A stretch of 64,000 bases of DNA, taken from positions 1,851,880-1,915,879 of the forward strand of contig NZ_QHKM01000001.1 of assembly GCF_003258365.1 (NCBI RefSeq). Direction: 5' to 3'. Positions 1 through 7,668 of this stretch are shown here, one piece after another. The position numbers and the translations under genes are program-made. Within the stretch, counting starts at the first letter, position 1. Every line of letters starts with the position of its first letter. The DNA comes from Hymenobacter edaphi (lineage in GTDB: Bacteria > Bacteroidota > Bacteroidia > Cytophagales > Hymenobacteraceae). Below the pieces are notes generated by a model that was not told the DNA's origin, did not search any database, and was given only the letters and a program-made list of their open reading frames with translations.

Positions 1-34
1 GTTAGGAAGGTGCAGACGGCGCGGTGCCGCCTCG

Positions 35-55
35 GCGCCGAGGACAACTCGGCGC
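35..55 (-). terminator. Hairpin downstream of the esterase gene
   Basis: An 8-bp perfect stem (gcgccgag / ctcggcgc) with a 5-nt loop lies just past the stop codon of the minus-strand hydrolase gene. There is no clear T-run, so it may be a terminator or simply a small palindromic repeat. The first 69 bases of the window hold no gene. Confidence 0.35.
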
Positions 56-69
56 TACATACGGGCGGC

Positions 70-1488
70 CTAATTCTTCTGCGCCTGTCCCTGCGCCGCG
101 TTCTGGTTGAACAGCGCCTGCAGGGCCTCGAAACTGCGGATGGCACCAGCCGGCAGCCCCTCCCCTTTCGGGCCGAACACCAGCTGCTGCTCCTGCTTTT
201 CCACAGTCACTTTCGATTCGTCCAGCCGGCCGGCAGCGTCTTCGGCCATGCGCAGGTTCAGGCCCAGGTTTTGGGCCATGAACTTGTACATGGCCTGCCG
301 CTTCGAGGCACCGTAGTCGTGGCCTTCTTTGGGCAGGTGCACGTTCTGTACCCGGTCGGGCTGGCCGTAGTAGCCGTAGATGGTTTTCAGGTAAGGCATG
401 GCCACGTCGGGGGTTTGGGCGGTCCAGTCGCCGCCGTCGGTAATGGCCAGCATCGGGCGCGGGGCGGCCATAGCGGCCAGCTCGGCGTTGTTGGTGCCGC
501 CCCCGCAGAGGTGCACCGGCATGCCGCTTTCGCAGGGGCAGCCCCCGCTGTGGTAGGTCGAGAGCATCACCACCGGCACGCTGACTTTGATGCGCTCATC
601 CAGGGCGGTGAGCAGCATGGTCTGGCTGCCGCCGCCCGAGCCGCCGGTAATGGCTACGCGGGCCGGGTCGGCGTTTTTCTGGGCGAGCAGGAAGTCCAGG
701 GCCCGCAGGCCGTTCAGGGCCTGCACCGTCATGGCCAGGCTGCGGCGGTGGTCCTCCGGCTTAAACTGCAGGGTCGATTCGCCCCAGGCAAACAGATCGT
801 AGCTATAGACCATGGCGCCCATGCGGGCCAGCGTGGCGCAGCGCTTCTGGGCGTCGGCCCGGTAGCGCCCGTCGCCGAAGTGGCCGTCGGGGCTGATGAT
901 GACCGGCACCTTGCCCTTGGGCTTCAAAGGTCGGTACAACGAGCCGGTGACGTACACGCCGGGCAGCGTCTCCAGGGCCACATTTTCCACCGAGTAGCCG
1001 TCGTACGCGCGCTTGTTGGTCACGATGGGCTTGCTCGCCGGCTTCGCGGGTACGGGCGCCAGCCGCAGCGCCGACCACATGCAGCCGCGCAGCTCGGCCC
1101 GGCGCTGCTCCCAGCTGGCCTGGTCGTGGTAGCGGGCGGCCAGCTCCTTTAGCTGGGCGGCGCCTTCCTCCGGCGTTTTCAGGTGGTACTGGTAGGTTTT
1201 GAGCTTGTAGGTCTTCTCACCCGTTTTAGCCGCCTGATAATCGAGCGGGCCCAGCACGTTGCGCAAGGTTTCGTCCACGTCGGGGCGGAAGCGCCACTGG
1301 GCGTAGGTCACGTACTTGTCCTTCACCATGGCCGCGTCGGGCCGAATTTTCACCCCGTAGCGCTGCTGAATCTCGTCGAGCACCTGCTGCAGCGGCTCCC
1401 GGTACTGCTCATCAGCCGTCTGGGCATGGGCGGCACTGGCGGCCGTTAGGAGCAGACCGGCGGCGAGAAGGCGGAGTTTGTGGAACAT
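70..1488 (-). CDS. Secreted alpha/beta hydrolase (acetyl-xylan-esterase-like) with STN-like N-terminal domain
   Basis: This 472-residue protein has a signal peptide (residues 1-22, ending AHA). Residues about 25-100 look like a short beta-alpha-beta module of the STN (secretin and TonB N-terminus) type. The rest is an alpha/beta hydrolase: the nucleophile elbow GGSGGG puts Ser284 as nucleophile, with Asp351 or Asp354 and His390 (EGHDYG) as the likely remaining triad. The closest family by eye is the acetyl-xylan esterase / CE7-CE15-like group, which removes acetyl or methyl groups from plant polysaccharides. Its place at the end of a pectin operon fits a pectin or RG esterase acting in the periplasm. 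Substrate is inferred from context, not from sequence. Confidence 0.75.
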   Translation of the reverse strand: MFHKLRLLAAGLLLTAASAAHAQTADEQYREPLQQVLDEIQQRYGVKIRPDAAMVKDKYVTYAQWRFRPDVDETLRNVLGPLDYQAAKTGEKTYKLKTYQYHLKTPEEGAAQLKELAARYHDQASWEQRRAELRGCMWSALRLAPVPAKPASKPIVTNKRAYDGYSVENVALETLPGVYVTGSLYRPLKPKGKVPVIISPDGHFGDGRYRADAQKRCATLARMGAMVYSYDLFAWGESTLQFKPEDHRRSLAMTVQALNGLRALDFLLAQKNADPARVAITGGSGGGSQTMLLTALDERIKVSVPVVMLSTYHSGGCPCESGMPVHLCGGGTNNAELAAMAAPRPMLAITDGGDWTAQTPDVAMPYLKTIYGYYGQPDRVQNVHLPKEGHDYGASKRQAMYKFMAQNLGLNLRMAEDAAGRLDESKVTVEKQEQQLVFGPKGEGLPAGAIRSFEALQALFNQNAAQGQAQKN

Positions 1489-1500
1489 TGGGCGGTTGGG

Positions 1501-1540
1501 CGCCTCACCCCCTGGCCCCCTCTCCCAAAAGAAGAGGGGG
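1501..1540. repeat. GGAGAGGGGG-type palindromic repeat, copy 1a
   Basis: This is a diverged copy of the repeat whose core reads cctcacccc..ggccccctctcc followed by a purine-rich arm. It faces the inverted copy at 1625-1665, so the pair could fold over about 85 bp of gene-free DNA between the two hydrolase genes. Confidence 0.7.
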
Positions 1541-1624
1541 AACTAGCTGCTAGTTTTCTAGAGCCAGACGAGCAGAAGGAATCGGACGGAAGAGGTGTTG
1601 GAGCTAATTTTTTTTGAGCTAGTT

Positions 1625-1665
1625 CTCCCTCTCCTTTCGGAGAGGGGGCTAGGGGGTGAGGCGCA
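1625..1665. repeat. GGAGAGGGGG-type palindromic repeat, copy 1b (inverted)
   Basis: The core ctccctctcctttcggagag, followed by a ggggtgagg end, is the reverse orientation of copy 1a. The short ctctcctttcggagag segment is itself a perfect small hairpin. Same family as the repeats at 10,516, 11,066, 28,749 and 28,896. Confidence 0.75.
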
Positions 1666-1687
1666 GGTGAGGCGCAACGTCAGGCCG

Positions 1688-2842
1688 TCAATCCTTGGTG
1701 ATTTCCGCCGTGCCCGTCGGGGCGGTGTAGCCCTTCAAGGCCGGCCACTGGCCATTCTCAATCTTGACCAGCTTCAGCTTTTTGAGGTCGATGACGGCGT
1801 GCTTGATGCTCTTGCGGCGCCAGGTGTACACGAAATGCACCTTGCCGTCCTTGGTTTGAATCACCGAGGGGTAGGAGTACTGGCTGATGGGTGAGTCTTC
1901 CAGGATAGCAGCCGCGTACCACTCCTTGCCGTCCTTGGAAATCGAGACGTTGAGCGGGGTGCGCGGGCCCTTCGCCAGCGTGCCGGGCGGCAATACGTGG
2001 TTGTAGACCAACAGCTGGCGCCCGTCCTGCAAGGTCACCGCGTCGGTGCCGGAGTTGTTGCCGGGCAGCGTGGTCTTGGCCAGCGGCGTCCACGTCTTGC
2101 CCTGATCCGAGGACCACGACTCCAGAATGGCCCGGTCGCGGCTGCGGCAGAGCAGCTGCAGGCGGCCATCGGCGTGCTTGAGGATGCTGGGCTGAATTGC
2201 GCCCTGGGTCGAGCCGTTGTCGATGGGCCCGATCATCGACCAGGTTTTGCCGAAGTCGGTGGTGGCTTCCAGGTGCACGCGCCAGCCGCCGCTGCCCTCG
2301 GTGCTGGTGGGGCTCAGCAGCGTGCCGTTCGAGAGCAGCACCGGCTTGTTTTTCACCGGCCCGATGTAGCCCTCCGGCAGCGCCTCGGCCGCCGACCAGG
2401 TCCGGCCGTTGTCCTTCGAGCGGCGCAGCCAGCCCTTCCAGTCCGAAGGCTTCGGCCCGATTTTGTAGAACAGCAGCAGCTCGCCGCCGGGCACCTGGTA
2501 GAGCACCGGGTTCCAGGTCGGGTAGCGCAGCGTCTCATTCACCACCCCGTTGGCCACTTCCACCGGGGCGGTCCAGCGGCCGTTTTCCTGCCGGCTCACC
2601 CAGATGCCCACGTCGGGGTTACGCTCCTTAGTACCGCCAAACCACGAGGCCACCAGCCCCTGCGGTGTCTCAGCAATGGTAGCGGCGTGGCTTTCCGGGA
2701 AGGGCATTTTCTCCTGGATAAACTCGTCCACGATGACAGCGCGCTGCCAGGGGTTTTTCTGGGCGGTTTTCGCCGGGTTCTGGGCAACGGAGCAGCCGAC
2801 CGTCAGGCCGCTGGCGAGTAGTAAGGCAAGGGTGTGCTTCAT
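1688..2842 (-). CDS. Lipoprotein sialidase-like (BNR/Asp-box) six-bladed beta-propeller hydrolase
   Basis: The start is placed at 2842, not 2869, because this Met opens a clean lipoprotein signal (MKHTLALLLASGLTVGC). That gives a protein of 384 residues. At least four Asp-boxes are visible: SKDNGRTW, TTDFGKTW, SSDQGKTW and the degenerate SKDGKEW, spaced about 55 residues apart as in a sialidase (GH33-type, BNR_2) propeller. Such proteins in pectin loci are often mis-named exo-sialidase; members of the fold act on Kdo- or DHA-like sugars or uronic acids. It lies between an esterase and a rhamnosidase. The fold is well supported, the substrate is not. Confidence 0.75.
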   Translation of the reverse strand: MKHTLALLLASGLTVGCSVAQNPAKTAQKNPWQRAVIVDEFIQEKMPFPESHAATIAETPQGLVASWFGGTKERNPDVGIWVSRQENGRWTAPVEVANGVVNETLRYPTWNPVLYQVPGGELLLFYKIGPKPSDWKGWLRRSKDNGRTWSAAEALPEGYIGPVKNKPVLLSNGTLLSPTSTEGSGGWRVHLEATTDFGKTWSMIGPIDNGSTQGAIQPSILKHADGRLQLLCRSRDRAILESWSSDQGKTWTPLAKTTLPGNNSGTDAVTLQDGRQLLVYNHVLPPGTLAKGPRTPLNVSISKDGKEWYAAAILEDSPISQYSYPSVIQTKDGKVHFVYTWRRKSIKHAVIDLKKLKLVKIENGQWPALKGYTAPTGTAEITKD

Positions 2843-2877
2843 GTTCTGTGTTGGAATCCTAAACGTCACGCCATCAG

Positions 2878-3075
2878 GTCGTCATTCCGAGCGAAGTCGA
2901 GGAACCGAAGGAAGGCGCTAGCCAATCTCGCGTGCTGACGTCAGGTGCAATTCTTTTCGTTGGGGTTACTCTCGGATGTCAGCACGCGAGATGTCTCGGC
3001 AAGCTCGACATGACGTTCTTTTTGACTGTTGAGACGAAGCGGTAGAGATGCTTCGACAAGCTCAGCATGACGTTC
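2878..3075. repeat. Compound long palindromic repeat (tcgagacatctcgc family)
   Basis: The gap between the propeller and rhamnosidase genes holds several arms of the interspersed repeat: gtcattccgagcgaagtcga, tctcgcgtgctgacgtcag, its partner gtcagcacgcgagatgtctc, then agctcgacatgacg and a second motif cggtagagatgcttcgac. Arms 2926-2938 and 2979-2992 are mutually inverted. No gene is seen here. Confidence 0.7.
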
Positions 3076-3094
3076 TAGGGTTGGTCGTTCAAAC

Positions 3095-5857
3095 TCATTT
3101 CACCACGAAAGCATAATCCCCCGAGCCGACTTCAAACACGGCCCGGTCGCCTTCCTGGCGCAGAAACTTCACGCCCGGCGCGGACGCGGCTTTCTTGCCG
3201 CCTTCCTGCACCCGCTCCGCGTCTTTGGCCGGGATGTACACCAGCGCCTTGGTGTTACCGGGCACCGTCAGGTTCCAGCTGAAGCGCTTGGCATCCTGCT
3301 TCCAGCTGCTCTTGATCAGGCCGCGCACCGATTGGTAGGAGGCCGAAACCGAGGTCAGGCCGGCGGTGGGCGTGGGCTTCATTTCCAGGCGCTGAAAGCC
3401 CGGCGCGTCGGGGGCGGATTTGATGCCGGCCAGGTTTTCGTACTGCCAGATCAGCAGGTCGCCGAGCAGCATCACGTGGTTTTGGGAGTTCATGGCCGGG
3501 TCGGCGGTGTTGCCGTTCCACAGCTCCCAGATGGTGGTGGCCCCGTTGGCGGCCATGTAGCCCCAGCTCGGGTAGTCACGGTTGGAGGCCAGGCGCAGGG
3601 CCACGTCGGGGCGGCCGTACCGGGTGAGGCCGCGCATCAGCCACTGCGTGCCGATGACGCCGGTGCTGATGTGGCCCTGGTTTTCGACCATGATTTTGTC
3701 GACGATGTTCTGGAACACCTTGGCCTCGGCCTCGGCGGGCACCATGCCGTAGGACAAGGGCAGCAGGTTGGCCGTTACGGTGCCATTGGAGTACTGGCAG
3801 CTTTCGGGGTTCAGGAATTTCTGGTTGAAGGCCGTTTTCAGCGCGGCCATCTGCTGGGTGTACTCGTCGGCGTCATTGGTTTTGCCAAGCGTCGCGGCGA
3901 AACCGCGCATGAGGTCCAGCATGTGGTAGTAGGTGCTGCTGGCAATGAGCACGCCGTCGGTGTTGCGGGCGGGGTCCTTGGAATGGATGAGCTTCTCCGA
4001 CTCCGGCGGCACGCACCAGTCGCCGTATTTGTCCTTGGTGACGAGGCCGTTTTCGGAGTAGTTCTGGCCCATGTAGACGAGCCAGCGGCGCATGGAGTCG
4101 TAGTGACGGGCCAGCACCTGCTCGTCGCCGTACTGGCGGTAGAGCATGTCGGCCACGGTGAGGTAGGTGCCGGGCCAGGTCACGTTGTCGCCGTAGTAGC
4201 GCCAGAAGGCGGGGGCCACGTCGGGGATGCTGCCGTCGGCTTTCTGGGCCTGCTCGATGTCGCGCAGCCACTTGGCGTAGAGGCGGGAGTTGTCGAACAC
4301 GAAACTCTCGCCGTAGGCCCCGGTGGTCCGGTCGCCGAGCCAGGGCTGCCGCTCGTTGCGCTGCGGGCAGTCGACGGGCATGCCCTTGTAGTTACTGCGG
4401 ATGCCCCAGTAGGCGTTGCGGTACACCTGGTTGATGGTCGGGTCGGAGGTGGTCAGCGCGCCGGTGGTGGGCATATCGTCGTACACCACGCGGCCGTCGA
4501 AGTCGGCCAGGGTGGGCGCCGCGCCGGGCCAGCCGCTGATTTCCACGTAGCGGAAGCCGTGGTAGACGAAGCGCGGCTCCCAGGTTTCGGGCCCGCCGCC
4601 TTTTAAGGTGTACACGTCGGTCACGCGGGCGTCGCGCAGGTTGCGCACGTACAGCTCGCCGCTGGGCTGCAGGGTCTCGGCGAAGCGCAGCGTCACCTGG
4701 TCGCCGGCCTTGCCCTGCACGCGCAGGCGCAGCCAGCCGGCCAGGTTCTGGCCCAGGTCGAGGATGTACTTGCCGCCGGCCAGGGGCTTGATGGCCACGG
4801 GCCGGAGCGTTTCCATCACCTTCATGTTCTCGTTCATCTGCGCCTCGTAGGTGCCGCCGGGCTCCTGCACCAGCTCGGCCTTGAGCCAGCTTTTGGCATC
4901 GAAGCCGGCCGTGGCCCAGCCGGGCATTTCCTTGGTGGCGTCGTATTCCTCGCCGTCGTACTCGTTGTTGGTGCGGATGGGGCCGTCGGCGGTGCCCTGC
5001 CAGGTGTCGTCGGTCTTGACGATGTCGCGCGAGCCGTCGGCGTAGGTCACCTCAATCTGCATGAGCAGCTTGGGGTAGCCGAAGGTCTTGATTTTGTAGG
5101 GCTTGTAGTTCTGGCGCATGGCGTAGAAGCGGCCGTTGCCCAGGGTCACGCCCACCGCGTTGGGGCCGGCTTTCAGCAGGCTGGTCACGTCGTAGGTGCT
5201 GTACTTCACGCCCTGGGTGTAGTCAGTGGGGCCGGGGGCCAGCACCTGCTCCCCTACCCGCTGCCCGTTCAGGTGCAGCTCGTAGAGGCCCAGCCCGATG
5301 ATGTAGGCCGTGGCCTGGCGGATGGGCTTGGCGGCCTGGAACTCCTTGCGGAAGTAGCGGGCCGAGAGGCGGGCGTGGCTTTCCTCCTTGTCCCAGGGAA
5401 AGGCACGGTCGAAGCCGATCCAGCGGCCTTTCCAGTCGAGGTAGTTGAGCAGGCCCATGCTCCAGGCGGCCGGCGCGCTCCAGGCTGTGGCGCCCTGGCT
5501 GGTCCAGGTGCGCACCTTCCAGTAGCAGCGGGTGCGGCTGCGCAGCGGCTGGCCGGCGTAGCGCACGTGCACCGACTGCCCGGACGTGACCTGGCCGGAG
5601 TTCCACAGGTCGCCCTCGTCGGCGGCCAGCTTGTCGGGCGAGGAGGCCACCAGCACCTGGTAGGCGGTTTGCTCCAGGCCGCGGGCCGCACCGCTAAGCT
5701 CCCAGCTCAGGCGCGGGGCGGTGGCGTCGATGCCTTCAGGGTTGGTGAGCAGCTCGCAGCGCAGGCGCAGCAGTTGCACGGCCGCGGGCTGGTCGGCGCG
5801 GAAGGCCGTCAGCAGCAGGGCGGTGAGAAGCGAAGAAAGTACAATGCGCAGGTTCAT
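3095..5857 (-). CDS. GH78 alpha-L-rhamnosidase
   Basis: The start at 5857 gives a signal peptide (MNLRIVLSSLLTALLLTAFRA); the upstream Met adds only six residues. The protein has the full GH78 layout over 920 residues: N-terminal fibronectin-like beta-sandwich (about 30-140), jelly-roll rhamnose-binding domains (150-460), the (alpha/alpha)6 catalytic barrel with the hallmark DCPQRNERQPWLGD (about 496-509), a later TIWELWNG motif carrying the second conserved Glu, and a C-terminal beta-sandwich. It removes terminal alpha-L-rhamnose from pectin side chains (RG-I or RG-II) in the periplasm. It follows the AT-rich island, which separates it from the GH2 gene upstream in transcription order. Confidence 0.95.
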   Translation of the reverse strand: MNLRIVLSSLLTALLLTAFRADQPAAVQLLRLRCELLTNPEGIDATAPRLSWELSGAARGLEQTAYQVLVASSPDKLAADEGDLWNSGQVTSGQSVHVRYAGQPLRSRTRCYWKVRTWTSQGATAWSAPAAWSMGLLNYLDWKGRWIGFDRAFPWDKEESHARLSARYFRKEFQAAKPIRQATAYIIGLGLYELHLNGQRVGEQVLAPGPTDYTQGVKYSTYDVTSLLKAGPNAVGVTLGNGRFYAMRQNYKPYKIKTFGYPKLLMQIEVTYADGSRDIVKTDDTWQGTADGPIRTNNEYDGEEYDATKEMPGWATAGFDAKSWLKAELVQEPGGTYEAQMNENMKVMETLRPVAIKPLAGGKYILDLGQNLAGWLRLRVQGKAGDQVTLRFAETLQPSGELYVRNLRDARVTDVYTLKGGGPETWEPRFVYHGFRYVEISGWPGAAPTLADFDGRVVYDDMPTTGALTTSDPTINQVYRNAYWGIRSNYKGMPVDCPQRNERQPWLGDRTTGAYGESFVFDNSRLYAKWLRDIEQAQKADGSIPDVAPAFWRYYGDNVTWPGTYLTVADMLYRQYGDEQVLARHYDSMRRWLVYMGQNYSENGLVTKDKYGDWCVPPESEKLIHSKDPARNTDGVLIASSTYYHMLDLMRGFAATLGKTNDADEYTQQMAALKTAFNQKFLNPESCQYSNGTVTANLLPLSYGMVPAEAEAKVFQNIVDKIMVENQGHISTGVIGTQWLMRGLTRYGRPDVALRLASNRDYPSWGYMAANGATTIWELWNGNTADPAMNSQNHVMLLGDLLIWQYENLAGIKSAPDAPGFQRLEMKPTPTAGLTSVSASYQSVRGLIKSSWKQDAKRFSWNLTVPGNTKALVYIPAKDAERVQEGGKKAASAPGVKFLRQEGDRAVFEVGSGDYAFVVK

Positions 5858-6102
5858 CGGGACGGGCTGCCGCACCCCGCGGCCCCCGCTACGACAGCAG
5901 CGGGGAAGCCGGCCGCTATACGGGCCGGCGCCACGGGGCGGTGCTAGGCACTTTTGGCGTCCACTAGTTCACCATTTTTCCCGTGCCAACATTCTACGAT
6001 CTTAGCATAAAGCTTTAGGATTTGGGCATGGTGGGTCAGCTTTACTCTAATAAAGCCTGCAAAATTTCTCACCACATATACTTTATGCTACTGTTAAACT
6101 AT
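5858..6102. other. Intergenic transition from high-GC to AT-rich DNA
   Basis: The first part is GC-rich with small inverted motifs (cccccgct / agcgggg). From about 5,960 the DNA becomes clearly AT-rich and stays so to about 7,655, which marks one edge of the acquired two-gene island. I see no clear promoter or direct repeat at the edge. Confidence 0.5.
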
Positions 6103-6858
6103 TTAGAACCGAGCTCGTTGGCGACGTGAAATAACCGGAAACCAGTGAATATCATAATGCGTCATAAGTATTGAGTAAACACCCTTGACTAGCTGAACAG
6201 GGTTATTATCATTAAGCTCGAACATTTCAGAGCTTATAAACTGCCGCTCACGCAACATAATACTGATTCTTCTAGCCTGTGAATATATAGTCTCTGGCTT
6301 ACCAGAATCTACAAGTAGCTCGAAAGGATTAACATTCTTGAGTTTTTTAACATCAGTAGGATCTGAGAAAAGCCTACCCAAGCTGTGACGTGGGCTATAA
6401 ATCAAATGATGGTAGCCACTACCGTGTGCAGGCAGATCCTCTATAGCGAATAACGCAGAATTAGCTAAGACACGGTCTCCACTGTAATGCGAAGACAACG
6501 CGGGTATTTGCCAAAACTCAGGAGTAGCATAAAAAACCCTATTACCAAGGCTTAATCTTTTCAAATCCTTTAATAACTTAAATTGCTCACCATCTGTATT
6601 GAGCTTTATTTTGTAATAATCATGACCATACACATCCCAATGTTTTCTAAAGAAATTAGAAACCTTATCGTGATAAGTAGGTATTTTAAATTGAAAATAC
6701 AAACTGCCAGCTATTTCCACATCATAACCGCCACCTACCCGACCTTCCTCTACGGTATTCGGAAAAATTGGAAGAGGAACAAAAGGAAGAAATTGTCGCA
6801 CATATTCAAATGTGTAACAAAACGAAAACTGCGTTTCCGAAAATTCACAAGATTCCAT
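6103..6858 (-). CDS. Uncharacterised protein with a D-x9-QxK (PD-(D/E)xK-like) motif
   Basis: This 251-residue soluble protein has no signal peptide or membrane segment. I do not recognise a named family. Residues 42-60 read GGGYDVEIA then GSLYFQFKIP; Asp46, Glu48, Gln56 and Lys58 have the spacing of the D...(E/Q)xK site in restriction-endonuclease-fold proteins, where QxK variants occur. The rest is aromatic-rich with several His residues (YGHDYYK, GSGYHHLIYS, PRHSLGRLF). It starts 28 bp after the HEPN-like gene and is likely co-transcribed with it. Codon use is AT-rich, unlike everything around it. A nuclease role is a hypothesis. Confidence 0.6.
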   Translation of the reverse strand: MESCEFSETQFSFCYTFEYVRQFLPFVPLPIFPNTVEEGRVGGGYDVEIAGSLYFQFKIPTYHDKVSNFFRKHWDVYGHDYYKIKLNTDGEQFKLLKDLKRLSLGNRVFYATPEFWQIPALSSHYSGDRVLANSALFAIEDLPAHGSGYHHLIYSPRHSLGRLFSDPTDVKKLKNVNPFELLVDSGKPETIYSQARRISIMLRERQFISSEMFELNDNNPVQLVKGVYSILMTHYDIHWFPVISRRQRARF

Positions 6859-6886
6859 ATTGACTGCTATTCAAATATTAGGATAC

Positions 6887-7546
6887 TTAAAATTGCATAC
6901 CCTGCTCATACTGCTCCCGCATGGTATCCTCATACATTTTATCGATCATATCAGCATAATCTGTATATTTTGCAAATACATCAGATGTATGAAAAAACAA
7001 TATCATACTTTTCTCAAGTAATTCATTAACATCTAACACATTTAGCTTAACTCCTTCTTTAAAAGATGGATTTTGCTGCTTATCTACAGGATACCTAAAC
7101 GCATCCGAGTTTTTATCCAATGCATGAAAAACATCTTTAAGCGACTCTACTTCTAGACACAATTCATCAAATGCCTTTTTATCCTCTTTCTCTACTTTAA
7201 TACCATGTTTTTCACTCAACTTCACTATCGACTCATATACATGCATTTTAAAAGCTCTAAAAAGCGTTTCTAAATCATGTGTACCTGCAACAGTAAAATC
7301 ATCTTTTCCAGAGTACTTCGCAAAGTATCTTATATTTGTCTTCAACCCCAGCTCTATACAATGCCTTGCAATAAATAGAAGAGGATAAGCCACAGAATCC
7401 ACATGGTACCCTGAGTCCAAAACGTCTTTCATTAAAATATCAAAGCTACGCTTATAGCTCCCAAGGTATCTAGGAAAGCTCAAGTGATAATCCACAAAAG
7501 CAGTAAACTGATGCTCAGTATTTTTATTTCTTGGAATGTCGTTCAT
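6887..7546 (-). CDS. HEPN-like alpha-helical protein
   Basis: This 219-residue protein appears fully helical. Residues 54-70 (YPLLFIARHCIELGLK) and 88-97 (GTHDLETLFR) match the common HEPN-type pattern hhhRHxIELxLK...HDLxxL, and residues 148-153 (DAFRYP) match the fRYP motif often found later in these proteins. HEPN proteins are frequently RNases in toxin-antitoxin or defence systems; here Arg61-His62 rather than a strict RxxxxH is seen, so catalytic activity is uncertain. It is the first gene of an AT-rich two-gene unit that splits the pectin locus. A plausible promoter lies at 7579-7610. Confidence 0.6.
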   Translation of the reverse strand: MNDIPRNKNTEHQFTAFVDYHLSFPRYLGSYKRSFDILMKDVLDSGYHVDSVAYPLLFIARHCIELGLKTNIRYFAKYSGKDDFTVAGTHDLETLFRAFKMHVYESIVKLSEKHGIKVEKEDKKAFDELCLEVESLKDVFHALDKNSDAFRYPVDKQQNPSFKEGVKLNVLDVNELLEKSMILFFHTSDVFAKYTDYADMIDKMYEDTMREQYEQGMQF

Positions 7547-7578
7547 ACGTCTATTATTCAGATGTCAGAGCAAGTTGC

Positions 7579-7610
7579 CAAATAACGAATTTATAATCTA
7601 TTCACACAAA
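7579..7610 (-). promoter_or_regulatory. Candidate Bacteroidota promoter of the AT-rich island
   Basis: On the minus strand TTTG (7607-7610) is followed after 20 nt by gttaTTTG (7579-7586), a partial match to the -33 TTTG / -7 TAnnTTTG arrangement. It sits about 32 nt upstream of the HEPN-like start codon. The TA of the -7 element does not match, so confidence is limited. Confidence 0.35.
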
Positions 7611-7668
7611 CAGCGGGTAGCAAACCTCATCGGTTCACTACCCGCTGCTGCATTCAAGCCCTAAGCGT

